Shown here piece after piece: positions 1 through 8,059 of a stretch of 64,000 nucleotides of DNA. Below the pieces are notes generated by a model. It saw nothing but the letters and a program-made list of their open reading frames with translations, did not search any database and had not been told where the DNA came from. The position numbers and the translations under genes are program-made. Numbering within the stretch: position 1 is the first letter of the stretch; every line of letters begins with the position of its first letter. Source of the stretch: Trinickia symbiotica (GTDB lineage: Bacteria; Pseudomonadota; Gammaproteobacteria; Burkholderiales; Burkholderiaceae); contig NZ_PTIR01000013.1 in assembly GCF_002934455.1 (NCBI RefSeq), forward strand, positions 119,138 through 183,137, read 5' to 3'.

Positions 1-232
1 CGATGCCGGCCGCGAGCGTCTGATCGTAGGTTCCCTTGAAGACCGGCACGATCTTGTAATCGCTCTGGGAGGCATTGAAGTCCTTGGCGATATCGTTGAC
101 GCGCTCGCCGAGCGCCGCGTCCATCGCATGCCAGAACTGAATTTCCGTCGCCGCAACGGCGCTTTGGCTGGCCCCGGCGGCAAGCGCCGCGCCGAACGCC
201 ATCGAACGAACCCACGTCGAACAACGCTTCAT
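1..232 (-). CDS. ugpB: sn-glycerol-3-phosphate ABC transporter substrate-binding protein, 5' part only
   Basis: Only the N-terminal 77 residues are in the window; the gene runs off the left edge. It begins with a Sec signal peptide (MKRCSTWVRSMAFGAALAAG, cleavage probably after SAVA-A), followed by EIQFWHAMDAALGERVN and later YKIVPVFKGTYDQTLAAGI. This closely follows the E. coli UgpB pattern (IPFWHSMEGELG, YKIVPTYKGNYEQNLSAGI). The family is the periplasmic binding component of the UgpBAEC importer for glycerol-3-phosphate and glycerophosphodiesters. A GGAGAA motif lies about 10 nt upstream of the ATG at 232. The rest of the ugp operon should lie to the left, outside the window. Confidence 0.88.
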   Translation of the reverse strand, partial: MKRCSTWVRSMAFGAALAAGASQSAVAATEIQFWHAMDAALGERVNDIAKDFNASQSDYKIVPVFKGTYDQTLAAGI

Positions 233-383
233 TTGTCTTCTTCTCCTTGGAAAATGACACCCGGCCTGTAGGCCCGCGTGGCATATACCCCGCAACGACG
301 TGCCCGCTTTCGCGTCCACGCCCGTCTCGCGAGGCTTGCGGTCAGTGGACCGGGCCTCGCCGTCCTTCGGCAGACCGGGCAGT

Positions 384-1601
384 CTATTGGTCGTTTATGA
401 CAAAAAGACGTTGGTATTCCTTGAGCGCGTATCGATCCGTCATGCCGGCGATGTAATGGGCAATGCGCCGCGGCTGATCGGTCGGATCGTCCGCGATGTA
501 ATCGGGCGGCAAAAGCCGCGGATCGTCGGTGAACGCGTCGAAGAGCCCGGTAATGACGCGCCGCGCCTTGTTGGCCATCCGCATGACGCGGTAATGGCGG
601 TAAAGATTCTTGAAGAGAAAGCGCTTGAGCTCGGCGGCCTGCGCGGCGATGGGCTCGCTATGCGCGACGAGCGGCGGCGCCGCGCGCACGGCGTCGAGCG
701 AATCGGGCGCGTGCTCGAGGAGATTGCGACGCGTCGCCTCGATGAGGTCGACGATCAGCGTGTTGATGATGCGGCGCACCGTTTCATGCACGAGCCGACG
801 TCCATCGAGCCGCGGATGCGCGCGCCGGGCCTCTTCGTAGTGTGTCTGCCAAAGCTCCACTTCCGCGAGCTGCTCGATCGTCAGCAGCCCTGAACGAAGT
901 CCGTCGTCGACATCGTGATTGTTGTAGGCGATTTCATCGGCGATGTTGGCGATCTGCGCTTCGATTGAAGGGCGCCGCCCCTTCAGGAATCGCTCGCCGA
1001 GCTCACCGAGCTTCGTCGCATTCTCTCGCGAGCAATGCTTGAGAATGCCCTCGCGCGTCTCGAAGCAGAGATTGAGTCCGTCGAATGCGCCGTAATGCTC
1101 TTCCAGTTCGTCGACGACGGCGAGGCTCTGCAGGTTATGCTCGAAGCCGCCATACGCGCGCATGCAGTCGTTCAACGCATCCTGCCCGGCATGACCGAAC
1201 GGCGTGTGGCCGAGGTCGTGCGCGAGCGAAATCGCTTCGACGAGATCTTCGTTCACGCGCAGGTTGCGCGCGACCGAACGCGCGATTTGCGCCACTTCGA
1301 GGCTGTGCGTGAGCCGCGTGCGAAATAGATCGCCCTCGTGATTGACGAAAACCTGTGTCTTGTATTCGAGGCGCCTGAAGGCCGTGGAATGGACGATACG
1401 GTCGCGATCGCGCTGGAATTCGGTGCGCGCGACGGGCGCGGGCTCCGGGTAGCGCCGGCCGCGCGAGCGCGACGAATGAGCGGCGTACGGAGCGAGGTGC
1501 GCTTCGAGCATCGCGACCGTCGGTGCGCCCAATACGCCAGGCGACGGCTCCTCGCGCGCTTCGGTTCGCGACGCGCCGGTCGATTCTTCATGCGTCGGCA
1601 T
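384..1601 (-). CDS. dgt: Deoxyguanosinetriphosphate triphosphohydrolase-like HD-domain dNTPase
   Basis: The product hydrolyses dNTPs to the deoxynucleoside plus triphosphate and belongs to the dGTPase-like HD superfamily, shorter form (about 405 residues; E. coli Dgt is about 505). Metal-binding motifs are visible: [35 protein letters not shown] and the HD pair in [16 protein letters not shown] chose the ATG at 1601 (MPTHEEST) because AGGTG lies 6 nt upstream. A GTG at 1610 in the same frame is possible but sits only 2 nt from GGAGG. The gene lies downstream of aroB on the same strand with an 88-nt gap, and the two may be co-transcribed. Confidence 0.93.
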   Translation of the reverse strand: MPTHEESTGASRTEAREEPSPGVLGAPTVAMLEAHLAPYAAHSSRSRGRRYPEPAPVARTEFQRDRDRIVHSTAFRRLEYKTQVFVNHEGDLFRTRLTHSLEVAQIARSVARNLRVNEDLVEAISLAHDLGHTPFGHAGQDALNDCMRAYGGFEHNLQSLAVVDELEEHYGAFDGLNLCFETREGILKHCSRENATKLGELGERFLKGRRPSIEAQIANIADEIAYNNHDVDDGLRSGLLTIEQLAEVELWQTHYEEARRAHPRLDGRRLVHETVRRIINTLIVDLIEATRRNLLEHAPDSLDAVRAAPPLVAHSEPIAAQAAELKRFLFKNLYRHYRVMRMANKARRVITGLFDAFTDDPRLLPPDYIADDPTDQPRRIAHYIAGMTDRYALKEYQRLFVINDQ

Positions 1602-1689
1602 CTGCTTCACCTTCCTCCGCCTCCTATTCCAACGTCACGCCAGTTCGGTGTCCTCGGCGTTTGCCATCGCATCCGCCGTTCGAGCGAGG

Positions 1690-2766
1690 TCAGCCACTTG
1701 CGGCGAGCGTCGCGCGCAGCGCCGCCTCGGGCGCGCTCGTGATCAGTGGCTCGCCGAGTCGCTTCAGGAGGACGAACTTGATCGTGCCCGCCTCGGCCTT
1801 CTTGTCGCCCTTCATCAATTCGATATAGCGCTCTTCGCCGAGCGCCGGCGCACGCACCGGCAGGCGGGCGGCCGAGACCAGGGCGAGCAGGCGCTTGCGC
1901 GAGGCATCGTCCAAATGCCCGAGCCGCACCGATAGATCGGCCGCCATCGCCATGCCGCAGCCGACGGCTTCGCCATGCAGCCATTCACCGTAGCCGAGAC
2001 CTGCTTCGATCGCATGACCGAACGTGTGCCCGAAATTGAGAATGGCGCGCAAGCCGCCCTCGCGCTCGTCGGCGGCGACGACCGACGCCTTGATCTCGCA
2101 GCAGCGCTTGATCGCATGCGCGAGCGCGTCGGCGTCACAACGATTGAGCGCCTCGACGTTCGCCTCGATCCATTCGAAGAACGCCGCATCGGCAATCGCG
2201 GCCGTCTTGATGACTTCGGCGATGCCTGCCGCCAGTTCCCGCTCGGGCAGCGTTCGCAAGGCGGCCGTATCGGCCACGACGGCGAGCGGCTGGTAGAAGG
2301 CGCCGATCATGTTCTTGCCGAGCGGATGATTGATGCCCGTCTTGCCACCCACCGACGAATCGACCTGCGAGAGCAGCGTCGTCGGCACCTGGATGAACGG
2401 TACGCCGCGCATGTAGCTGGCCGCCGCGAAGCCCGTCATGTCGCCGATCACGCCGCCGCCCAGCGCGATCAGCGTCGTTTTGCGATCCGCATGCCGCTCC
2501 ATCAGCGCATCGAAAATGCGGTTGAGCGTTTCCCAGTTCTTGTAAGCTTCGCCGTCGGGCAGCACGACCGTCGATACCGTCTTGCCGAGCGGCGCGAGCG
2601 CCGCTCGCAACCGGTCTCCGTAAAGCGGCTCCACGGTCGTGTTCGTCACGATCGTCACGGTGGCACCCGCGATGTGCGGCGCGAAGAGATCGGTGCGGCC
2701 GATGAGATCGGCCCCGATCTGAATGGGATAGCTGCGTTCGCCTAAATCGACACTGACCGTAATCAT
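1690..2766 (-). CDS. aroB: 3-dehydroquinate synthase
   Basis: This is the second enzyme of the shikimate pathway, converting DAHP to 3-dehydroquinate with NAD+ and a divalent metal. Family signatures are present: the NAD-binding stretch [20 protein letters not shown], then [20 protein letters not shown] and the metal-ligand region [11 protein letters not shown]. At 358 residues the length is normal. It follows aroK on the same strand (25 nt from the aroK stop), the usual aroKB pairing, downstream of the pil operon as in many beta- and gammaproteobacteria. Confidence 0.97.
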   Translation of the reverse strand: MITVSVDLGERSYPIQIGADLIGRTDLFAPHIAGATVTIVTNTTVEPLYGDRLRAALAPLGKTVSTVVLPDGEAYKNWETLNRIFDALMERHADRKTTLIALGGGVIGDMTGFAAASYMRGVPFIQVPTTLLSQVDSSVGGKTGINHPLGKNMIGAFYQPLAVVADTAALRTLPERELAAGIAEVIKTAAIADAAFFEWIEANVEALNRCDADALAHAIKRCCEIKASVVAADEREGGLRAILNFGHTFGHAIEAGLGYGEWLHGEAVGCGMAMAADLSVRLGHLDDASRKRLLALVSAARLPVRAPALGEERYIELMKGDKKAEAGTIKFVLLKRLGEPLITSAPEAALRATLAASG

Positions 2767-2791
2767 CGAGGAGTTGCTCCGCTAAGCCTCG

Positions 2792-3343
2792 TCAAGAGTT
2801 GACCTGCCGGTTGATGCCGGCCATTTCGAGTTGCATGAGGACCATGTTGACGAGCCCGCTCACCGACGGCCGCCCCGTTTCGACGACGAAATGGGCGCAT
2901 TCGCGATAAAGCGGGTCGCGCAGTTCGTAAAGCGCCTCCAGCTTCGCCTTCGGATCTTCGGTCTGGAGCAACGGCCGGTTTTTGTCCTTGCGCGTGCGCA
3001 GCCAAAGATCGTGAGGATTCGCCCGAAGATAAACGACCAGGCCGCGCGTGTGCAGCAACTCCCTATTATTCGGACGCAAGATCGCTCCGCCGCCCGTGGC
3101 GAGCACGATGGACTGGCGCGCCGTCAACTCGGCGATCATCTGCGCTTCGCGCTCGCGAAAGCCCGCCTCTCCCTCCAGCTCGAAGATGACGGGGATGCGC
3201 GCGCCCGTGCGCGCCTCGATTTCATGGTCCGAATCGAAGAACGGCCGATCGAGCCGGCGAGCCACGGCGCGTCCCACGGTGGTCTTGCCGGCCCCCATGA
3301 GTCCCACGAAGAAAATATTGGTGTCAGCGCCCCGCTCTTGCAA
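2792..3343 (-). CDS. aroK: Shikimate kinase
   Basis: The product phosphorylates shikimate at the 3-hydroxyl using ATP. It shows the P-loop [15 protein letters not shown], the shikimate-binding DSDHEIE, and [10 protein letters not shown]. The start was set at the TTG at 3343 (protein begins MQERGADTN, about 183 residues) because AGAGGA lies 6 nt upstream and the N-terminus then matches related proteins. A second TTG in frame at 3370 would add nine residues without a good ribosome binding site. No ATG start is available, so initiation at TTG is likely. It is followed by aroB. Confidence 0.95.
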   Translation of the reverse strand: MQERGADTNIFFVGLMGAGKTTVGRAVARRLDRPFFDSDHEIEARTGARIPVIFELEGEAGFREREAQMIAELTARQSIVLATGGGAILRPNNRELLHTRGLVVYLRANPHDLWLRTRKDKNRPLLQTEDPKAKLEALYELRDPLYRECAHFVVETGRPSVSGLVNMVLMQLEMAGINRQVNS

Positions 3344-3504
3344 CGGTATTCCTCTGATTGATTCGGACAAAGTTCGTGGCGCAGCTTACTGGCAAAGCCG
3401 CAAGCTTGTCGAGTGCGCCAGCCGGCCGCGCCCGGACGGCCCGCCCGGAGCCCGCGCCGGCGCGCTCGCCACTGTCGCCAACGTTTCCGCATGGCCGGCC
3501 GGGC

Positions 3505-5175
3505 TCAATCGAGTTCGACGACGCGCGGAGTGATGAAAACGGCAAGCTCTTTCGCTTGCTCACGCTGCGCCCGATGGCGGAAAAGCGCACCCAAAATGGG
3601 TATTTTGCCCAACACTGGCACGCCCGTCACATCGTCGCGGTCCTCGGTCTCGTAAATCCCTCCAATCGACACCGTGCCGCCGTCCTCCACCTCGACGCGC
3701 GTTTGCACGCGTTTCGTGTCGATGGCGGGTCCGGCGGCCGTCTCTTGTCCCACGCTGTCCTTCGCGATTTCGAGGTCCAGAATCACTCGCCCGTTCGGCG
3801 TGATCCGCGGCTCCACGTCGAGTTTGAGCGTCGCCCGGCGAAATTGCACGCCGACGCCGTTGCGCACCCGGGCCTGATAAGGGATCTCGGTACCTTGCTC
3901 GACCATGGCCTTGGCCCTGTCGGCTGTCACGACGCGCGGGCTCGACACGATCTGGCCCCGCCCCTGCGCTTCGAGCGCCGAAAGCTCGGTCGTGATGAGG
4001 CGCGTGGCCCGTGCGGCGAAAAGCGCGAGGCCGACCGTGGCCGCATCGAAACCGCCGAGCGCGCGGGCCGAAAGGTCATGGACGACGCCGTCTTTGCCGC
4101 CGGCGAGGCCGAGCGCCTGCGCTCCCGCGCCGCCGCCATCCGCTTTCGCACTGGTCGAGTATAGCGACAGCCGGGCGCCCAGATCGCGCGAAAACCCGCG
4201 CACGCCCTCGACGATGCGCGCTTCGATGAGCACCTGACGCGTCGGCTTGTCGAGCTCGGCGATCAGGTCGGCCACCTGGGCGAGACGAGCATCGAGGTCC
4301 GTCACGAACAACAGGTTCGTGCGTGCGTCGGCCATCGCGCCCCCGCGCTTGGAGAGGACACGTTGCGCGCCAGGTGCCGTCAGCAGACGCTGAACATCCT
4401 CGGCGCGCGGATAGCGCAGCGCGAATGTTCTGCTCGAGAGCGGCTCGAGATCGGCCGCCCGCGCGTGCGACTCGAAGCGCTGACGCTGACGCGCCGCGAG
4501 CTCCGCGAGCGGCGCGACCCAGATCACGTTTCCGCGTCGCGCCATCGCGAGCCCATTCACATCGAGCAGCGTGTCGAATGCGGTACGCCACGGCACGTTA
4601 TCGAGGTGAAGCGACACCGAGCCGCGCACTTTCTCGCTGGCCACGATGTTGAGGCCCGTGAAGCGCGCAAACGCTTCGAGGACGTCCGCGAGCTCCGCCT
4701 GACGGAAATGGAGGGTGATCGGTTTGTCGTCGTCCGTCTTCCCGTCCCGCGCGCCGATCCGACCTTCATGCGACTCGCTGATGCGCTCGGCCGGGGCGAG
4801 CGGCACGGGCGGCCCCTCGAGCGCCTGCCGCGGACCGGGCAACGCCTGGCCTGGCAGGCCATCCGGTGTCGCGGCGGTACGCCCAAGGCCGGCGGACGGA
4901 ACTTCGCGAGCGGGAACGGAAGCGCGCGTTTCGGCAATATCGGCGTCCGGTCGCTCGCCGATGTCGGCAGCACCGGCAACATGGCTATTGCGGTCACTGA
5001 CGCGATCCAGGTCATCGTCGTCGCTATCTTCGCCGTCGTCGTAAGCGTCCTGGTAGGACACGGCGTCCGTCATCGCCGGTGGCAGCGGCGGCAGCGGCGG
5101 CAATGCCGCATGCGCGAAAGCGACGGCCATGGACGAAGCGGCGGACAGACAGACCAAAATTCGCCGGTTCCTCAT
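3505..5175 (-). CDS. pilQ: Type IV pilus / competence secretin PilQ (compact form)
   Basis: This is the outer-membrane secretin through which type IV pili or competence pseudopili and DNA pass. There is a signal peptide (residues 1-23), then a long proline- and acid-rich linker including a DDGEDSDDDD run near residue 46. A STN/secretin N-domain lies at about 150-222 (LHFRQAELADVLEAFARFTG), a NolW-type domain at about 247-312, and the secretin core at about 315-556. I see no AMIN domains before the STN domain, so at 556 residues it is shorter than the roughly 700-residue PilQ of Pseudomonas or Neisseria. It resembles HofQ in size. Its ATG overlaps the stop of the upstream gene (ATGA), so translation is coupled. 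Confidence 0.93.
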   Translation of the reverse strand: MRNRRILVCLSAASSMAVAFAHAALPPLPPLPPAMTDAVSYQDAYDDGEDSDDDDLDRVSDRNSHVAGAADIGERPDADIAETRASVPAREVPSAGLGRTAATPDGLPGQALPGPRQALEGPPVPLAPAERISESHEGRIGARDGKTDDDKPITLHFRQAELADVLEAFARFTGLNIVASEKVRGSVSLHLDNVPWRTAFDTLLDVNGLAMARRGNVIWVAPLAELAARQRQRFESHARAADLEPLSSRTFALRYPRAEDVQRLLTAPGAQRVLSKRGGAMADARTNLLFVTDLDARLAQVADLIAELDKPTRQVLIEARIVEGVRGFSRDLGARLSLYSTSAKADGGGAGAQALGLAGGKDGVVHDLSARALGGFDAATVGLALFAARATRLITTELSALEAQGRGQIVSSPRVVTADRAKAMVEQGTEIPYQARVRNGVGVQFRRATLKLDVEPRITPNGRVILDLEIAKDSVGQETAAGPAIDTKRVQTRVEVEDGGTVSIGGIYETEDRDDVTGVPVLGKIPILGALFRHRAQREQAKELAVFITPRVVELD

Positions 5176-6125
5176 GAGATCGTTTCCTTCTCGAGCTTCA
5201 TCACGCGCCGTTGTTCTCCGCTTGCGAGCGTCACGCCGCGCGCGTCGATACTGACGACCTGCTCCGTACCTATCGTCTGGCCAGGCCAGTAGATGGCCAC
5301 GCCATCGTCGGTCGCGAGCAAGGCGAGCCCATGCGCCCGCGCTTGCTCGTGTATGAAGCCGACCAGACGGATCTCGGTCGCGCGCGTTCCCGCATGCACG
5401 CCCGGCGCGGCGGCAAACGGATCGACGAACAAGTCCAGACCGCCGTCGGCTTTCACGGCCTCGGCAATCGTCGCGTCATCGGCGAGCGAGTCGCCAGGCA
5501 GTGCGTCGTACACCTGCAGTGTCGCGTCGATCGCGAGTCCGTCTTCTGCGGGCTCGAGCTGCAGAGCAACCGGCACGGCCAGCGCCGGCAGTTCCGACAA
5601 CGCCCGCACGAACGCAAGAAGTGCGGCAAACTCGCCCTTTGCCGCGACCCGCACGGCCCTCGAAGCCCGAATGCGGTCTGAGCCGACGGCGCCCGGTTCG
5701 AGGGCGCTCACCATCATGCCGCTTCGCTCCGCGAGAGAAGAAATGGCCTGCCACATGGCTGTCGGCGAGCGAGACGCCGCATCGCGAGAAGCATCGCTGT
5801 GACTTGCCGCCTTTTTCATCGCCGGCAACCGCTCGAGGGCGGCGCGCGCCTCTTCGACACGTCGCTCAAGATCCGCCAACTCGGCTCTGCTGCCCGCCGT
5901 CGCACCGACACCGGCCGCGCGCCAACCGTGCGCGCCGAGTGTGAACGCGGTGGCGGCAAGCGCGACATGCGCGAGGAGCCGATGCGTCCCGCTCCAACGT
6001 TCGGGAGGGGACGCAAAGCTTGCGAGCCATCGAGGGAATTGCTGTCCGTGGGCCGCCGGTCGCTGCGCCGCGCGTGCCATCCCGCGCAAGAATCCGCCAC
6101 CGTCTTTCTTCGCAACCGCTATCAT
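5172..6125 (-). CDS. Fused PilO-PilP type IV pilus inner-membrane assembly protein
   Basis: The protein has 317 residues. One transmembrane helix lies at about 46-66, followed by a coiled coil (about 78-105, ELADLERRVEEARAALERL) and a compact alpha/beta region (about 120-215), which is the PilO plan. After a linker, residues about 245-317 (IRLVGFIHEQARAHGLALLA...VAIYWPGQTIG...VTLASGEQRRV) match the small beta domain of PilP/HofP. That domain normally belongs to a separate lipoprotein that contacts PilQ. No separate pilP exists between this gene and pilQ, so both functions appear to be in one chain. It overlaps pilN upstream and pilQ downstream by 4 nt each. The fusion reading is my inference from sequence patterns. 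Confidence 0.8.
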   Translation of the reverse strand: MIAVAKKDGGGFLRGMARAAQRPAAHGQQFPRWLASFASPPERWSGTHRLLAHVALAATAFTLGAHGWRAAGVGATAGSRAELADLERRVEEARAALERLPAMKKAASHSDASRDAASRSPTAMWQAISSLAERSGMMVSALEPGAVGSDRIRASRAVRVAAKGEFAALLAFVRALSELPALAVPVALQLEPAEDGLAIDATLQVYDALPGDSLADDATIAEAVKADGGLDLFVDPFAAAPGVHAGTRATEIRLVGFIHEQARAHGLALLATDDGVAIYWPGQTIGTEQVVSIDARGVTLASGEQRRVMKLEKETIS

Positions 6126-6772
6126 CGGCGCCCCCGGCTCGAGTCTCTAGTGCTGGACGGAGCGTCGGCAGGCCCCTCGCCCTCCCACTGCAGCCGTGCC
6201 GCGATGTCCACGGCGGAAGCGCTGCCGGCGCCGGCGGCCGATCTCCAATGCGTTATTTCAGCCACACGAACGCCATCCGCCCGCCCCAATCGCTCGATCC
6301 ATGCGGTGGCGGCGGAAGCGTCGACGGCAGTCGCGTCCAGGGCGAGCCCCTTGCCGGTCAGCGTCAAACGACGCAGTACCACGCCGGGATTCGGCGGGCG
6401 GCTCAGCATCTCGGCGATACCGAGAAGCCGGGCGCGCGGCTTCGCCAGTTCCCCGCCAATTGCCTTGCGCTCGCGGGCCTCCGCGCCCGCGCGCTCGAGT
6501 TGCCGGTAGTCGGCAAGCGGCGCCGCGAAGTCGGCGAGCAGCGCTTGCAGCTCGGCGCGCCGCCGCATCGAACCCGATGCCCCGAATGCATCGTCCCACC
6601 CGGTCCATGCGAGCGCGGCGAGAGCGCCGCACAGCACAGCCGCGGCCGACTCCGCGATGAGCCGGCGACGCCGGCCGCGCGTCAGGTGTTGCCGGTAGGG
6701 CAGCAAATTGAAGCCGCCGATACGGATGCCGACAGGCTGCCCGCCCCGGCCGGGCAACAACCTTGCGATCAT
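6122..6772 (-). CDS. pilN: Type IV pilus inner-membrane assembly protein PilN
   Basis: The protein has 216 residues. The N-terminal signature GGFNLLPYRQH is the conserved PilN motif (INLLPYR) that docks into PilM. It is followed by basic residues, one transmembrane helix at about 40-57 and a periplasmic alpha/beta domain. The start was taken at the ATG at 6772 because it overlaps the pilM stop (ATGA) and places the INLLPYR-like motif near the N-terminus. The open frame extends 58 codons further upstream, but that part lies inside pilM. The product bridges cytoplasmic PilM and periplasmic PilO. Confidence 0.9.
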   Translation of the reverse strand: MIARLLPGRGGQPVGIRIGGFNLLPYRQHLTRGRRRRLIAESAAAVLCGALAALAWTGWDDAFGASGSMRRRAELQALLADFAAPLADYRQLERAGAEARERKAIGGELAKPRARLLGIAEMLSRPPNPGVVLRRLTLTGKGLALDATAVDASAATAWIERLGRADGVRVAEITHWRSAAGAGSASAVDIAARLQWEGEGPADAPSSTRDSSRGRR

Positions 6773-7812
6773 TCGTACACCCCGCGCAGGGCGAGTCCGA
6801 ACGCGACGGCGAACGTCGGCGCCTGCGCCCAGCGATAGGCGTCGCCCAACCGATGGTGCGCGTTTGCATCGAGAAACGACGCACACTCGAATGGGAACAC
6901 CGTACAACCGAGCAGATCGCCCACGTCGGCGAGCGTCATCCCGCATTCAGCGAGCAGCTCCAAGTCGCCTCCGGTCATCGCGCATCCGAGCTCTTCGCCG
7001 TCGGTCAGCGCGCGCAGCGCGGCCGGTAAATCGGGGTGCTGGGGCGCCGGATACCGCACATGGGCTTCGACTGCATCATCGGCGATACGCCAACCGTAGA
7101 CGCCGTCGCTGCCCACCCACACCGCGGCGTAGCGTTCGCTTTCCCGCAGCTCGTAATGGGCCGCGTAGCAAAGCGCACGCAATGCGGCGGGCGGCTCGCC
7201 GTCGATCGCGCTCAAGGCGATCCCCGCGGCCGCGGCGGCTTCGACACGTGCTTCGAGGTGCCGCCGAGCCGCCGCGGCAATCGTCACTCGTGCCGCGCCA
7301 TCGCCCTGCGACGAGGCACCGCCCGGGCCGCAGCCGCGATTGCTTTCGTCGACGAACCAGTCCACCGCCAGCGCCTGGCGCTCGAGGCCGGCAACCCGCT
7401 CGGCGTGGGCGTACACGGCGGGTTCCAGTTCCGCAAGGGTGTCCATGGACACCGCGCCCGACGCATCGGGCGGCGTGAGGTTCATCGGAATGGAGTCGAT
7501 CAGCGTGGCGCTGCCGAGCAGCGCCATCGAACACGACAGCAGGCCGGTGGCGCGGCGCCGTGGCCACTCGGCAAAAAGCGCCGCGATCGCTCGCGAAACA
7601 GCGGCGCTATCCACGATTTCGACACCGGACATGGCGGCGCGGTCGAGCGGGACCGCGCCCAGCCATTCCACACGGACCGACGCCTCGCGTCGCGTGCGGC
7701 GGCTCAGCACGACGAGTCTGACCTCGGACGCGCTGACGTCGATGCCCGCGGCGAAGCGGCGGCTGAATGGCTGGGGAAGGGGCGAGCACAACAGTTCATT
7801 TGCAACCAGCAT
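6769..7812 (-). CDS. pilM: Type IV pilus assembly protein PilM (actin-like)
   Basis: This is the cytoplasmic actin-fold component of the pilus alignment complex. The N-terminus holds FAAGIDVSASEVRLVVLSRR, the phosphate-1-like strand of the FtsA/PilM fold. Its 347 residues are typical. An AAGGAG ribosome binding site lies 5 nt before the ATG. It is the first gene of the pilMN(OP)Q set and is divergent from mrcA, the same arrangement as hofMNOPQ and mrcA in E. coli. Sequence conservation with well-known PilM proteins is moderate, so the call also uses position. Confidence 0.86.
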   Translation of the reverse strand: MLVANELLCSPLPQPFSRRFAAGIDVSASEVRLVVLSRRTRREASVRVEWLGAVPLDRAAMSGVEIVDSAAVSRAIAALFAEWPRRRATGLLSCSMALLGSATLIDSIPMNLTPPDASGAVSMDTLAELEPAVYAHAERVAGLERQALAVDWFVDESNRGCGPGGASSQGDGAARVTIAAAARRHLEARVEAAAAAGIALSAIDGEPPAALRALCYAAHYELRESERYAAVWVGSDGVYGWRIADDAVEAHVRYPAPQHPDLPAALRALTDGEELGCAMTGGDLELLAECGMTLADVGDLLGCTVFPFECASFLDANAHHRLGDAYRWAQAPTFAVAFGLALRGVYE

Positions 7813-7999
7813 GATTTCTCCTTGCTAGACCCGGCCGGCTTGGCCGTGGCGTCGTTCGCGTTGGAGAAATTTTGCAGAGCGCGCAGCCGGCGCGACATTC
7901 GACCAAATGGCCAACGCGCGCGCCGATGCGAGGGGCACGACGATCGAGCGCCCGGCACGTCGGCCGCCGGCACGTCGCGCTTGTCCGCTCGGCCAAGCG

Positions 8000-8032
8000 G
8001 TGTCGAAACGGTCACCGTTCGCCCGCTATAAT
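8000..8032 (+). promoter_or_regulatory. Probable sigma-70 promoter of mrcA
   Basis: A perfect TATAAT lies at 8027-8032, 27 nt before the mrcA ATG. No good -35 hexamer is seen at 16-18 nt spacing, so the assignment rests on the -10 box and position in the divergent pilM/mrcA gap. Confidence 0.45.
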
Positions 8033-8059
8033 CGCGGCCTTCCTTACATCACCTTTCAT

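Noticed and set aside
233..383. Short open frames between ugpB and dgt
   Set aside because: They lack ribosome binding sites and similarity, and most overlap dgt in antisense.
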